NCBI RefSeq assembly: GCF_004078635.1
Contig: NZ_RZNB01000001.1
Location: 744,001-808,000, forward strand
DNA: 64,000 bases
DNA from: Labedella phragmitis
GTDB lineage: Bacteria; Actinomycetota; Actinomycetes; Actinomycetales; Microbacteriaceae
Reading direction: 5' to 3'
In this document: positions 23,623 to 34,197 of the stretch, piece by piece
Numbering within the stretch: the stretch's first letter is position 1
Layout: the number at the start of each line of letters is the position of its first letter
Translations under genes and position numbers: made by a program
The notes under the pieces: generated by a model
The model's input: only the letters and a program-made list of their open reading frames with translations
What the model was told of the DNA's origin: nothing
The model's database searches: none

Positions 23623-23741
23623 GTTTCGGCGGCCATAGCGAGAGGGAAACGCCCGGTTACATTCCGAACCCGGAAGCTAAGACTCTCTGCGCCGATGGTA
23701 CTGCAGGGGGGACCCTGTGGGAGAGTAGGACACCGCCGGAC
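23623..23741 (+). rRNA. rrf: 5S ribosomal RNA
   Basis: About 119 nt starting GTTTCGGCGGCCATAGCG and ending GACACCGCCGGAC; the ends pair (GGCGG with CCGCC). The CCGAACCCGGAAGCTAAG loop is the universal 5S signature. About 130 nt after 23S. Confidence 0.97.
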
Positions 23742-23751
23742 TTCTTCGTTG

Positions 23752-23784
23752 AAATGGCCACCCATTGTTGGGTGGCCATTTTGC
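23752..23784 (+). terminator. Rho-independent terminator of the rRNA operon
   Basis: 13-bp perfect stem (AAATGGCCACCCA with TGGGTGGCCATTT), TTGT loop and a TTTT run at the 3' edge, 11 nt after 5S rRNA. Confidence 0.93.
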
Positions 23785-23888
23785 GTTAACAGACCATGCT
23801 CGAGGGAGCACGCCCGCCGAATACGTCCGTGCGAGCGACCCGGCCGTGGTCGATTGCGCTACACGAGCGAGAAGGATCCTGGAACGAC

Positions 23889-26018
23889 ATGAGCGAAACC
23901 GACGACGAGCGGGATGGCCGCTCCAGGTCCCCGCGTGATGGCGCTGGACGCGATCGACGGCCGAATGGAGCCTCTCGCGACCAGAGCGGCGCCGATCGTC
24001 GGGGCCGCCAGGGCGGCCCCGACGACCGGCGCACACCTCGAGACGGTGAGCGCGGCGGCTTCAGCGATCGCGACCGTCGCGGCGCACGCGACCGCGACCG
24101 TCGTCCTTCCGGCGAACATGACCGACGTCCTGGCGGTGATCGCGACCGTCGTCCTTCCGGCGAACGTGACCGACGCCCTGCGGGTGATCGCGACCGGCGT
24201 CCATACGCCGACCGCGGCGGACGTCCGTCGGCTGCTCCTCGGTCCACGCGAGATGGCGGCCGTCCCGGCGCCACCCCTCGTGGTGGAGCCGACCGCGGTG
24301 ACCGCGAGTCTCGGGGCGCTGGGTCGAGCGAGCGACAGCCATGGTCGACTGATCGTCAGGGAGGCGGCCCCTCCGAGGGCGGTGACCGTCGCGGCGGACG
24401 CCCGGGTACCGCCGGCCGTGACCGCCGCGATCAGGGGGGCGACCGTCGGGGGGACCGGCCGGCGTACAACCGCGACGATCGCGCTAGCGGCGCATCCCGT
24501 CCGTCTCGCACCGACCGCGACCAGGGTGGATCCCGTCCGTCTCGCACCGACCGCGAATGGTCGCCACGTCCTCCTCGTGACGGCGGACCGCGACGCGAGG
24601 CCTCGGGCGCCGGCCGGGAATGGTCGCCACGACCTCCGCGCGACGGCGAACGGGGCGGCGGTGGTGGTCCGCGCTCTGGCGGTCGTGACGCCGGGCGTCC
24701 GACATACGGCGACCGTGGTGGCGCCGGGCGGGGTCGACCTGAGCGTAACGACCGCCCGCTCCGCGACGACCGGTTCGAGCGTGAGCTCACCGAGGAGGAG
24801 CAGCTCCAGCGCGAACTCCGGTCGGTCCGTCCGCGGCACGACGACCCGGAGGTTCCGGAGGACGTCCAAGCACGGGACCTCGACAAGGTCGCTCGTAACG
24901 AGCTGAAGTCGCTGTCGAAGGACAACGCCGATTGGGTTGCGAAACACCTCGTGATGGCCTCGCGCCTGATCGACGAGGACCCCGAGCTCGCCCACCTCCA
25001 CGCGTTGAGCGCCGCCCGCCGAGCGGGCCGCATCGCCGTCGTGCGCGAGACTCTCGCGATCACGGCGTACGAGACCGGCGACTATGCTCTCGCGCTCCGC
25101 GAGCTGCGGACCTTCCGTCGGATCAGCGGCTCGGACGAACAGCTCCCGTTGATGGTCGACAGTGAGCGCGGCGTCGGCCGGCCCGAGAAGGCGCTCGAGC
25201 TCGGTCGTTCCGTCGAGCGCTCGACGCTCACCCCGGCCACACAGGTGTCGCTCGCGATCGCGATGTCGGGCGCGCGACTCGACCTCGGCTCCCCCGAGTT
25301 GGCGCTCGGCGAGCTCGAGATCCCGCAGCTCGATCCGGAACGTGCCTTCAGCTACAGCCCCGCACTCTACGACGCCTACGCCGAAGTGCTCAGTGAGCTC
25401 GGTCGCGTCGAGGATGCGGCTGTGTGGCGCAAGCGTGCGGCCGTCGCTCTGCAACTGCTCGGCGACCCGAACGAATCCGAGACGATCGAGATCGTCGAGG
25501 AGGAGATCGAGGGGTTCGAGGAGGCTGATCAGGATCCCGATGCCGGAGCCGACACCGCCGACGGTGGTTACGGTGCCGGGACGGGGCCGGAGTCGGAGGC
25601 GGACCACGTCGACAACGACGACGACCTCGACGAGATCGACGAAGAAGGTGGCGACCTCGCCGACGATCTCGATAATCCCGACGACGTCTATGCCGGTGGC
25701 GATGACGCTTTCGATGCTCATGACGCCGACGCCCACGCCGACGCCGACGTCGGTGCCGCCGACGCCCACGACGCTTCGGATGCAGGCGAAGACCGTGATG
25801 ACGACGTCTCTGTGGCCGACATCGAGGCCGGCCCCGCTGTCACACCCGCGGACGAGATCGACGCACGGGACGCCGATGGTGGCGATCCGGTTGATGCCGC
25901 GGTGACGGACCACGGTGCCGCCCAGGAGGACGGCGTCGAGGAAGACGGTGCCGAGGATGACGGTCCAGAGGAAGAGGAAGAGGACGAGGATGGCGTTGTT
26001 CGGCCGCAGGAAGACTGA
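23889..26018 (+). CDS. Bipartite low-complexity protein: Arg-rich N-terminus, helical-repeat core, acidic C-terminus
   Basis: 709 aa, no enzyme recognised. Residues 1 to about 296 are almost purely Arg/Asp/Gly/Pro/Ser, with tandem 8-residue units (DRRPSGER type, 70-109) and repeated REWSPRPPRDG blocks. About 297-530 is a folded, helical TPR-like region (paired helices such as LAHLHALSAARRAGRIAVVRE and ALAITAYETGDYALALREL). About 530-709 is strongly acidic with Asp/Glu runs. Annotators often name such proteins TPR or primosomal-like without evidence. The start at 23889 follows AGAAGGA (23870-23876) by 12 nt; an in-frame ATG at 23796 lies just after the rRNA terminator and would add an unlikely 31 residues. 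Its end overlaps the HAD gene by 29 nt. Position next to rrn and the RNA-binding-like composition make a ribosome or RNA role possible, unproven. Confidence 0.8.
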   Translation: MSETDDERDGRSRSPRDGAGRDRRPNGASRDQSGADRRGRQGGPDDRRTPRDGERGGFSDRDRRGARDRDRRPSGEHDRRPGGDRDRRPSGERDRRPAGDRDRRPYADRGGRPSAAPRSTRDGGRPGATPRGGADRGDRESRGAGSSERQPWSTDRQGGGPSEGGDRRGGRPGTAGRDRRDQGGDRRGDRPAYNRDDRASGASRPSRTDRDQGGSRPSRTDREWSPRPPRDGGPRREASGAGREWSPRPPRDGERGGGGGPRSGGRDAGRPTYGDRGGAGRGRPERNDRPLRDDRFERELTEEEQLQRELRSVRPRHDDPEVPEDVQARDLDKVARNELKSLSKDNADWVAKHLVMASRLIDEDPELAHLHALSAARRAGRIAVVRETLAITAYETGDYALALRELRTFRRISGSDEQLPLMVDSERGVGRPEKALELGRSVERSTLTPATQVSLAIAMSGARLDLGSPELALGELEIPQLDPERAFSYSPALYDAYAEVLSELGRVEDAAVWRKRAAVALQLLGDPNESETIEIVEEEIEGFEEADQDPDAGADTADGGYGAGTGPESEADHVDNDDDLDEIDEEGGDLADDLDNPDDVYAGGDDAFDAHDADAHADADVGAADAHDASDAGEDRDDDVSVADIEAGPAVTPADEIDARDADGGDPVDAAVTDHGAAQEDGVEEDGAEDDGPEEEEEDEDGVVRPQED
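24096..24215 (+). repeat. In-frame 24/48-nt tandem repeat encoding DRRP-type octapeptides
   Basis: Five consecutive 8-residue units (DRRPSGEH, DRRPGGDR, DRRPSGER, DRRPAGDR, DRRPYADR). At DNA level a 48-nt period is clear; TCGTCCTTCCGGCGAAC recurs at 24101 and 24149. Such repeats can change copy number by slippage. Confidence 0.85.
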
Positions 26019-27027
26019 CTCCACTCCGCTCGACGGGGTCGACGTGGTCCTCGCCGACCTCGACGGCGTCGTCTACGCGGGGCCGAACGCGATCCCTCAC
26101 GCCGTCGACAGCCTCAACCGTGCCGGGGAGACGCGGCGGCTCGGCTACATCACGAACAACGCCTCGCGCACCGACGAGTCCGTCGCGGCGCACCTCCGGG
26201 AACTGGGACTCGGTCCGTCAGCGACGGACGTCGTCACGAGCCCGCAGGCCGCGATGCGGCTCTTACGAGACCACGCGGCTCCCGGAGCGACCATTCTCGT
26301 GGTGGGTGGTGAGGGGCTCGTGTCCGAAGTCGAAAAAGCCGGTTTCGTCGTGACGCGCAGCGCCGAAGACGGTCCCGCCGCGGTCGTGCAGGGCTTCGCT
26401 CCCGAGGTCGGCTGGACGCAGCTCGCGGAGGCGGCCTTCGCTCTCCAGACCGGTCGCGAGGCGAACGACCTGCCGTGGATCGCGACGAACACGGACTGGA
26501 CTATCCCGCAAGCGCGAGGCATCGCCCCGGGCAACGGGACGCTCGTGTCGGCCGTGCACACGGCGGTCGGACGGTTGCCCATCGTCGCGGGGAAACCCGA
26601 GGTCCCGATCTTCGACGAGGCGAGGGCTCGATTCTCGGCCGAGAAGCCGCTCTTCATCGGCGACCGTCTCGACACGGACATCAAGGGCGCGAACGCCGCC
26701 GGCATGGACTCGGTCCTCGTGCTCACGGGCATCGATCGGGCGAAGCACGTTCTCGCGGCGGACCCGAGTTCGCGACCCACCTACATCCTCGAAGACCTGC
26801 GCGGGCTCCATGAGCCGTACCCGGCGACGACCTTCAGCTCTGACCGCTCCACCGCGACGGTCGGCCGCTCCGTCGTGAAGATCTCCGGCACCGATGTCGT
26901 CGTCGTGCAGGACGGCGACTCCGCGATCGATCGGTTGCGCGCGGCCTCCGCGGTCATCTGGGCCAGTGGGCGCGCGATCTTCGGCTTCACCGTTCCCCCT
27001 CGGCTGCACGAGGAGTCGGGACTGTAG
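25990..27027 (+). CDS. HAD-IIA family hydrolase (NagD/AraL-like phosphatase)
   Basis: 345-aa cytosolic phosphatase. Motif I DLDGVVY gives nucleophile D23 and acid/base D25. NNAS (motif II), the cap domain, K in the AGKPEVPIF segment and motif IV GDRLDTDIKGANAAGM follow in order. The last about 75 residues extend past the HAD core. ATG 25990 is preceded by purine-rich GAGGAAGAGGACGAGG and overlaps the previous gene by 29 nt, implying coupling. Substrate unknown; relatives remove phosphate from small sugar or glycerol phosphates. Confidence 0.9.
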   Translation: MALFGRRKTDSTPLDGVDVVLADLDGVVYAGPNAIPHAVDSLNRAGETRRLGYITNNASRTDESVAAHLRELGLGPSATDVVTSPQAAMRLLRDHAAPGATILVVGGEGLVSEVEKAGFVVTRSAEDGPAAVVQGFAPEVGWTQLAEAAFALQTGREANDLPWIATNTDWTIPQARGIAPGNGTLVSAVHTAVGRLPIVAGKPEVPIFDEARARFSAEKPLFIGDRLDTDIKGANAAGMDSVLVLTGIDRAKHVLAADPSSRPTYILEDLRGLHEPYPATTFSSDRSTATVGRSVVKISGTDVVVVQDGDSAIDRLRAASAVIWASGRAIFGFTVPPRLHEESGL

Positions 27028-27030
27028 CCT
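27025..27030 (+). promoter_or_regulatory. -10 hexamer overlapping the HAD stop codon
   Basis: TAGCCT; its TAG is the stop of the HAD gene. Six nt later stands GTG 27037, giving a leaderless start for the small ORF and for tlyA-nadK-recN behind it. Confidence 0.5.
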
Positions 27031-27036
27031 GGAGTG

Positions 27037-27234
27037 GTGTCGAACCCGCCGGAGGAAGTCCCCGATCGAGCGCCCGAGCCGGGCGACTCGATCATCCCCG
27101 CCGACGGTGACGGACTCGTGTCCCGGCTCCGCGTCATCGAGGACCAGCCGCTCGAGCAGCGCGCGGAGGCCTACTCGGCTCTGCACGCCGAGTTGAAGGC
27201 CGTGCTCGACAGCGCCGACCGTACCGCGGGATGA
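27037..27234 (+). CDS. Small conserved-looking protein upstream of tlyA
   Basis: 65 aa (66 if GTG 27034 is used). The N-terminal half is Pro/Asp/Glu-rich; the C-terminal half is a predicted amphipathic helix (VSRLRVIEDQPLEQRAEAYSALHAEL). No family recognised. Supported by the -10 TAGCCT six nt upstream, by the 4-nt overlap (ATGA) of its stop with tlyA and by normal codon bias. Short ORFs in this position recur in actinobacterial tlyA-nadK-recN clusters as far as I recall. Confidence 0.68.
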   Translation: MSNPPEEVPDRAPEPGDSIIPADGDGLVSRLRVIEDQPLEQRAEAYSALHAELKAVLDSADRTAG

Positions 27235-28040
27235 CCGCCTCCCGACTGGACGCCGCCCTCGCCGCGCGCGGGCTGGCCCGATCACGCAGCCACGCGGCGC
27301 GTCTCATCGCCGACGGTCTCGTGAGTGTGGCGGGACAGGTGGTCACGAAGCCGTCGCTCTCGGTCGACGACGGCGACCTCGTCGAGGTTCAGGTGACCGA
27401 TGGATACGTGAGCCGAGCCGCCGCGAAGCTCGTGCACGCTCTCGATGCGTTCGGCATCGACCCGCGCGGAGTCCGCGCGCTCGACGTCGGCGCCTCGACG
27501 GGCGGGTTCACCGAGGTGCTGCTGCGCCGCGACGCCCTGGCCGTCATCGCCCTCGACGTCGGCCACGGCCAGCTCGTCAACCCCGTCCGCTCCGATCCGC
27601 GGGTCGCGGTCGTCGAGGGGGTCAACGCACGCGAACTCACGCCCGAACTCCTCGCATCCACGAGTGGTGCCGACTGGGCTCCGGAGCTGGTGGTGGGCGA
27701 CCTCTCCTTCATCTCCCTCACCCACGTCATCCCGCCCGTGCGCGCGTCGGTGTCCCCGGACGCCGACTTCGTGCTCCTCGTCAAACCGCAGTTCGAGGTG
27801 GGCAGGACCCTCGTGAAGGAGGGGATCGTCGTCGACGCCGTGGCTCGTGCGGAGAGCATCGAGCGAGTGCTGGCCGTCGCGGAGGAGAGCGGTCTCCACA
27901 CCGTCGCGGTCCTGTCATCCCCCATCACGGGACTGCACGGAAATCACGAGTACCTCGTCCATCTCAGTCCGAACTCGGGTCGCCATCCGTCAGAATGGAC
28001 GGACGAGATCCGACGGATCGCTGGAGCAGGAGACTCATGA
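27231..28040 (+). CDS. tlyA: TlyA family rRNA 2'-O-methyltransferase
   Basis: 269 aa. N-terminal S4 RNA-binding domain (about 1-60, SRLDAALAARGLARSRSHAARLI), then an FtsJ-like methyltransferase with motif I ALDVGASTGGFTEVLL (83-98) and an NPxF-type region replaced by GDLSFISL. In mycobacteria TlyA methylates 16S and 23S rRNA 2'-OH groups and makes cells capreomycin-sensitive. Start ATG overlaps the small ORF, stop overlaps nadK (ATGA). Confidence 0.93.
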   Translation: MTASRLDAALAARGLARSRSHAARLIADGLVSVAGQVVTKPSLSVDDGDLVEVQVTDGYVSRAAAKLVHALDAFGIDPRGVRALDVGASTGGFTEVLLRRDALAVIALDVGHGQLVNPVRSDPRVAVVEGVNARELTPELLASTSGADWAPELVVGDLSFISLTHVIPPVRASVSPDADFVLLVKPQFEVGRTLVKEGIVVDAVARAESIERVLAVAEESGLHTVAVLSSPITGLHGNHEYLVHLSPNSGRHPSEWTDEIRRIAGAGDS

Positions 28041-28948
28041 CCGGACCAGAACGCGCGATCCTCGTCGTGTCCCACACGGGGCGGCGGGATTCGATCGACG
28101 CAGCGGTGTCCGTCATCGAAGAGCTCGCGGCGGGAGGGGCCACCCCGGTGCTCCGCCGGGAGGAGTGGGAGGACATCGCCGCTGCGTGCGTCCTCCCGGG
28201 CAACACCGCCATCCTCGGCGAGCAGATCGACGCCGCGGACCTCGAGCTCGTGATCGTTCTCGGTGGAGACGGCACCATCCTGCGTGCCGCCGAACTCGTG
28301 CGCGGATTCTCCGCCCCGCTCCTCGGCGTCAACCTCGGCCATGTCGGCTTCCTCGCCGAGAGCGAGAGGGACGACCTGGCCGAGGCGGTCCGCCGGGCGA
28401 TCGAGGGCGATTACCTCGTCGAGGAGCGGATGACGCTCTCCGTCCGGGTCAAGAACGGCGGTGATGTCGTCTACGAGACCTGGGCTCTCAACGAGGCGAC
28501 GGTCGAGAAGGCGAGTCGTGAGCGCATGCTCGAGGTCGTCATCGAGGTCGACGGCCGCCCGCTCTCGGCGTTCGGGTGCGACGGGGTCGTCGTGTCGACG
28601 CCGACGGGATCGACCGCGTACAACTTCTCGGCCGGCGGGCCCATCGTGTGGCCGACGGTCGAGGCGATCACGATGGTCCCGCTCAGCGCACACGCACTCT
28701 TCGCCCGTCCGCTCGTGGTCGGTCCCGAATCGTCGCTCGCCGTCGAGGTCATCCCCCGGAACCAGGGCTCGGGAGTGTTGTGGGCCGATGGTCGCCGGGC
28801 GCACGAGCTGCCCCCGGGCGCGCGGGTCGTCTTCCGCCGATCGAGCGTTCCCGTACGGCTCGCCCGCCTGCACCAGGGGCCGTTCACGGATCGCCTCGTG
28901 CACAAGTTCCATCTGCCGGTCGAGGGCTGGAGGGGGCCGAACGGGTGA
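28037..28948 (+). CDS. nadK: NAD kinase
   Basis: 303-aa cytosolic enzyme phosphorylating NAD to NADP. GGDG catalytic motif at 76-79 (VLGGDGTILRAAE), the LNEATVEK segment and the Gly-rich GVVVSTPTGSTAYNFSAGGP block are all present. ATG 28037 sits in a 4-nt overlap with tlyA; the stop overlaps recN (GTGA). The tlyA-nadK-recN order is standard in actinobacteria. Confidence 0.97.
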   Translation: MTGPERAILVVSHTGRRDSIDAAVSVIEELAAGGATPVLRREEWEDIAAACVLPGNTAILGEQIDAADLELVIVLGGDGTILRAAELVRGFSAPLLGVNLGHVGFLAESERDDLAEAVRRAIEGDYLVEERMTLSVRVKNGGDVVYETWALNEATVEKASRERMLEVVIEVDGRPLSAFGCDGVVVSTPTGSTAYNFSAGGPIVWPTVEAITMVPLSAHALFARPLVVGPESSLAVEVIPRNQGSGVLWADGRRAHELPPGARVVFRRSSVPVRLARLHQGPFTDRLVHKFHLPVEGWRGPNG

Positions 28949-30663
28949 TCGAGGAGATCGAGATCCGTGACCTCGGCGTGATCGCCGAGGCCACGCTTCC
29001 GCTCGGACCGGGTTTCACCGCCATCACCGGCGAGACCGGCGCGGGCAAGACCATGGTCGTGACGGCGCTCGGCCTCCTGCTCGGAGGTCGCGCCGACAGC
29101 GGAACCGTCCGCTCGGGCCAGGACCGCGCGAGCGTCGACGGTCGCTGGGTCGTCCCCGAAGACGGGCCCGTCGCCGAGCGTGTCCGCGAGGCGGGCGGTG
29201 ACGTCGATCCCTTCGGCGAGGGCCGGGCTGAGCTCACCCTCGGGCGCACCGTGTCGGCGGAGGGACGCAGTCGTGCCGCGGTCGGCGGTCGAGCGGCTCC
29301 CGTCGGCATCCTCTCAGAGCTGGGTGAGCGACTCGTCGTCGTGCACGGCCAGTCGGAGCAGTTGCGGCTCAGGTCCGCGACGGCGCAGCGCGAGGCGCTG
29401 GACCGGTTCGCGGGAACGAACCTCGCCGGGTTGCTCGCCGACTACACGCATGCCTTCACACGCTGGCGCGCCAATCGCTCCGAGCTCGAGACGATCACGA
29501 CGGAGCGCGAGACGCGCGCGACGGAGGCGGCGACGCTCCGCGAGACGATCGCCGAGATCGAGGTCGCCGCTCCGCAGCCGGGGGAGGACGAGGAGCTCGC
29601 CGTCCGCGCGACGCGACTCGGCAACCTCGAGGCGCTCAGGCTCGCGGCCGCTGGTGCCCGAGAGGCGCTGTCGGCGGAGGAACCCGACGGAATCGACGTC
29701 GTCGGTCTCGTCGGCGCGGCCCGTCGACTCGTCGACGACGTCAGCGGCGCGGACCCGACTCTCGCGGCGATCGGGGAGCAGCTCGCCGACATCGGCTACC
29801 TCGCGGCCGACGTCGCCGCCGAGCTCTCGAGCTACCTGGCCGAGGTCGACGCCGACGGGGCGCGGGAACTCGAGATCGTGAACGAGCGCCGCGCGACCCT
29901 CACAGCACTCATGCGTGCATACGGACCGACGCTCGACGACGTGATCGCCGTGCTCGACTCGGGCAGCGCCCGCCTGCTCGAACTCGACTCCGACGACGAG
30001 CGCATCGACGAGCTGACTCGACAGGTCGCCGAGGACGCGGAACTCGTCGAGCGGCTCGCGAGCGAGGTCAGCGCTGCGCGCGTCGCGGCGGCGGCCGACC
30101 TCGGTGAGCGGGTGAGCGACGAACTCACCGCGCTCGCGATGCCGGACGCCCGGCTCACGATCGACGTGCAGTCGGACGGCGACTTCACCACGAGCGGGCG
30201 CGACGACGTGCGATTCCTCCTCCGGCCCCACAGCGGCGCGGAGCCGCGTGCCCTCGCCCGCGGCGCATCGGGAGGAGAGCTCTCTCGCGTGATGCTCGCG
30301 ATCGAGGTCGTCATCGCCGGCACGGATCCCGTGCCCACGTTCGTGTTCGACGAGGTCGACTCGGGCGTCGGCGGCGCCGCGGCGATCGAGATCGGCCGTC
30401 GCCTCGCGCGGCTCGCGGAATCGTCGCAGGTCATCGCGGTGACGCACTTGGCACAGGTCGCCGCGTTCGCGAACAACCACTTGAGCGTCCGCAAGCAGAG
30501 CGACGGATCCGTGACGTCGTCGAGTGTCGTGCGGCTCGAGGGCGACGAGCGCGTCTCCGAGATGGCACGACTGCTCTCCGGTCTCCCGGACTCCGAGTCC
30601 GGTCTCGCCCACGCGGAGGAGCTCCTCGCTCTGTCCGCGCACGATTCCCAGGTGTTAGGATAG
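28945..30663 (+). CDS. recN: DNA repair protein RecN
   Basis: 572-aa SMC-like ATPase for double-strand break repair. Walker A GETGAGKT (29-36), a long coiled-coil centre (about 160-350), the ABC signature SGGELSRVMLAIE and Walker B TFVFDEVDSGVGG followed by VIAVTHLAQVAAFA. GTG 28945 overlaps nadK by 4 nt. The stop codon TAG overlaps the -10 hexamer of pyrG. Confidence 0.97.
   Translation: MIEEIEIRDLGVIAEATLPLGPGFTAITGETGAGKTMVVTALGLLLGGRADSGTVRSGQDRASVDGRWVVPEDGPVAERVREAGGDVDPFGEGRAELTLGRTVSAEGRSRAAVGGRAAPVGILSELGERLVVVHGQSEQLRLRSATAQREALDRFAGTNLAGLLADYTHAFTRWRANRSELETITTERETRATEAATLRETIAEIEVAAPQPGEDEELAVRATRLGNLEALRLAAAGAREALSAEEPDGIDVVGLVGAARRLVDDVSGADPTLAAIGEQLADIGYLAADVAAELSSYLAEVDADGARELEIVNERRATLTALMRAYGPTLDDVIAVLDSGSARLLELDSDDERIDELTRQVAEDAELVERLASEVSAARVAAAADLGERVSDELTALAMPDARLTIDVQSDGDFTTSGRDDVRFLLRPHSGAEPRALARGASGGELSRVMLAIEVVIAGTDPVPTFVFDEVDSGVGGAAAIEIGRRLARLAESSQVIAVTHLAQVAAFANNHLSVRKQSDGSVTSSSVVRLEGDERVSEMARLLSGLPDSESGLAHAEELLALSAHDSQVLG
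30656..30661 (+). promoter_or_regulatory. -10 hexamer of pyrG
   Basis: TAGGAT at the end of recN, 8 nt before GTG 30670, with no Shine-Dalgarno. Confidence 0.48.
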
Positions 30664-32463
<1,800 letters not shown>

Positions 32464-32524
32464 GTCGTCGCCGCGCGGAGGACGCCGGGCCGCCGCCCGT
32501 CCTCGATCATCTGAAGGGAACGCC

Positions 32525-33160
32525 ATGACCGACTCGCCTCTCGAGGACACCCCGTTCCCCGTCGACGTGACGGCGTCCGAGCGGGTGTTCGACGGCCTCG
32601 TCTGGGACATCCGCCGGGACACCTTCGACTACAACGGCAGCCCCGTCGTCCGTGAGTACATGGATCACACGGGAGCCGTCGCGGTGCTCGCCCTCGACGA
32701 GGACGACCGCGTCCTGCTCATCCGGCAGTACCGCCACCCCGTCGGGCTCAGGGAGTGGGAGCTCCCCGCCGGACTGCTCGACGTCGAGGGGGAGGACCCG
32801 CTCACGGCGGCTCAGCGGGAACTCGAGGAGGAAGCCGACCTGCGCGCGAGCGACTGGCACGTCCTCTCGGAGTTCGCGACGAGCCCCGGCGGCAACAACG
32901 AGGTCATCCGCATCTACCTCGCGCGCGACGTGAGCGCGACGCACGGCTCCTTCGAGCGCGCCGAGGAGGAGGCCGACATCGAGGTCGCGTGGGTCGCCCT
33001 CGACGAGGTCGTCGACGCGGTGCTCGCGCGCCGGCTGCAGAACCCGTCGCTCGCGATCGGGGTGCTCGCGGCTCACGCGTCGCGCGCTCGCACGTGGGCG
33101 ACGCTCGCTCCCGCCGACAGCCCGTGGGACCGCCACCCGAAGCTCCGTCCGTCCCGGTGA
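32525..33160 (+). CDS. Nudix hydrolase, ADP-ribose pyrophosphatase type
   Basis: 211 aa. The Nudix box follows [11 protein letters not shown] and reads RELEEEADL (98-106), where the usual Gly of the EExGU motif is Asp. The [15 protein letters not shown] approach is typical of ADP-ribose pyrophosphatases (NudF-like). AGGGA about 7 nt before ATG 32525 supports the start. Stop overlaps xerD by 4 nt (GTGA). It would clear ADP-ribose from NAD turnover. Confidence 0.9.
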   Translation: MTDSPLEDTPFPVDVTASERVFDGLVWDIRRDTFDYNGSPVVREYMDHTGAVAVLALDEDDRVLLIRQYRHPVGLREWELPAGLLDVEGEDPLTAAQRELEEEADLRASDWHVLSEFATSPGGNNEVIRIYLARDVSATHGSFERAEEEADIEVAWVALDEVVDAVLARRLQNPSLAIGVLAAHASRARTWATLAPADSPWDRHPKLRPSR

Positions 33161-34062
33161 CGCTCGCGCGCGCCGTCGACGAGTACCTCCGGCACGTGCA
33201 GATCGAGCGCGGCCTCTCCGCCAACACCGTGTCGGCGTACCGCCGGGATCTCGCCGGCTACGTGCAGTGGCTCGCGGGGGAGGGCGTCGACGAGCCGCGC
33301 GACGTCGCGGCGGAGCACGTCTCGGGCTACGCACGGGCTCTGTCGACGCGAGAGGAGCGGCCGCTCGGACCGTCGTCCCTCGCGCGCGTGCTGTCGTCGG
33401 TCCGCGGCTTCCACCGGTTCCTGCTCGAGGAGCGTGACGTCGACGGCGACGTCGCCCGCGACGTCCGCCCGCCGAAGCTCGGCCGTCGGCTGCCGAAGGC
33501 GCTCACGATCGAACAGGTCGAGCGGCTCCTCGCGGCGACCGAGGGGGAGGATGTCGCCGCTCTGCGGGACCGGGCGCTCCTCGAGCTCCTCTACGCGACG
33601 GGCGCGCGCGTCTCGGAGGTCGTGGGCCTCAACGTCGACGACGTCATCGACGAGGACATCGTCCGGCTGACGGGCAAGGGGGACAAGCAGCGCATCGTGC
33701 CGCTCGGTCGCTTCGCACGGACGGCCATCGATGCATACCTGGTTCGCGGCCGCCCCGTGCTGTCGGCCGTGGGGGCCGCGACTCCCGCCTTGTTCCTCGG
33801 GATGCGCGGCGCACGCTTGTCGCGACAGAGCGCGTGGCTCGTGCTCCAGGCCGCCGCCGAGCGGGCCGGGCTCACGGCCCATGTCTCGCCGCACACCCTG
33901 CGCCACTCGTTCGCGACGCACTTGCTCCAGGGGGGAGCGGACGTCCGGGTCGTCCAGGAGCTCCTCGGGCACTCCTCGGTCGCCACGACGCAGATCTACA
34001 CCCTCGTGACGGCGGACTCGCTGCGCGACGTCTACACGTCGGCGCACCCGCGCGCCCGCTGA
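33157..34062 (+). CDS. xerD: Tyrosine recombinase XerD
   Basis: 301-aa site-specific recombinase resolving chromosome dimers at dif. The N-terminal SAM-like DNA-binding domain spans 1-100. The catalytic set is complete: R151 (ATGARVSEV), K174 (TGKGDKQ), H246 and R249 (HTLRH), H272 (LGHSS), nucleophile Y281. GTG start overlaps the Nudix gene. It sits with parA/scpAB, so it is the housekeeping XerD rather than a phage integrase. Confidence 0.95.
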   Translation: MTLARAVDEYLRHVQIERGLSANTVSAYRRDLAGYVQWLAGEGVDEPRDVAAEHVSGYARALSTREERPLGPSSLARVLSSVRGFHRFLLEERDVDGDVARDVRPPKLGRRLPKALTIEQVERLLAATEGEDVAALRDRALLELLYATGARVSEVVGLNVDDVIDEDIVRLTGKGDKQRIVPLGRFARTAIDAYLVRGRPVLSAVGAATPALFLGMRGARLSRQSAWLVLQAAAERAGLTAHVSPHTLRHSFATHLLQGGADVRVVQELLGHSSVATTQIYTLVTADSLRDVYTSAHPRAR

Positions 34063-34152
34063 GCCGGCGTCCATCGGACGACGTGCGGATGGCGGAGAGC
34101 CGAGCACCTGTTCGCCCCCGCGCGCCCGCCGAGCCCGTGGCCTTCCGACGAC

Positions 34153-34158
34153 TACAAT
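34153..34158 (+). promoter_or_regulatory. -10 hexamer upstream of the parA-like gene
   Basis: TACAAT, close to consensus, 39 nt before GTG 34198. Unlike its neighbours this gene has a leader containing GGAGCGAG as a possible ribosome site. It probably starts the parA-scpA-scpB-rluB-tyrA transcript. Confidence 0.5.
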
Positions 34159-34197
34159 CGAGAGCCAAGCACCAGAACCGATTGGAGCGAGCCGCCC

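Noticed and set aside
24096-24215. CRISPR-like spacing of repeats
   Set aside because: The repeats are contiguous and in frame with a 24/48-nt period, no spacers, inside a coding region.
23859-26024. A 721-codon open frame on the minus strand across the Arg/Asp-rich protein gene, and a 330-codon frame in +2
   Set aside because: They arise because GAC/CGC/GGC-rich repeats are open in several frames. The plus-strand frame has the ribosome site and the plausible helical core; the minus frame reads as low-complexity Val/Ala/Thr with no domain.
33157-34062. Phage or integron integrase
   Set aside because: Length, complete catalytic set and position beside parA-scpA-scpB identify housekeeping XerD; no att-like repeats or phage genes nearby.
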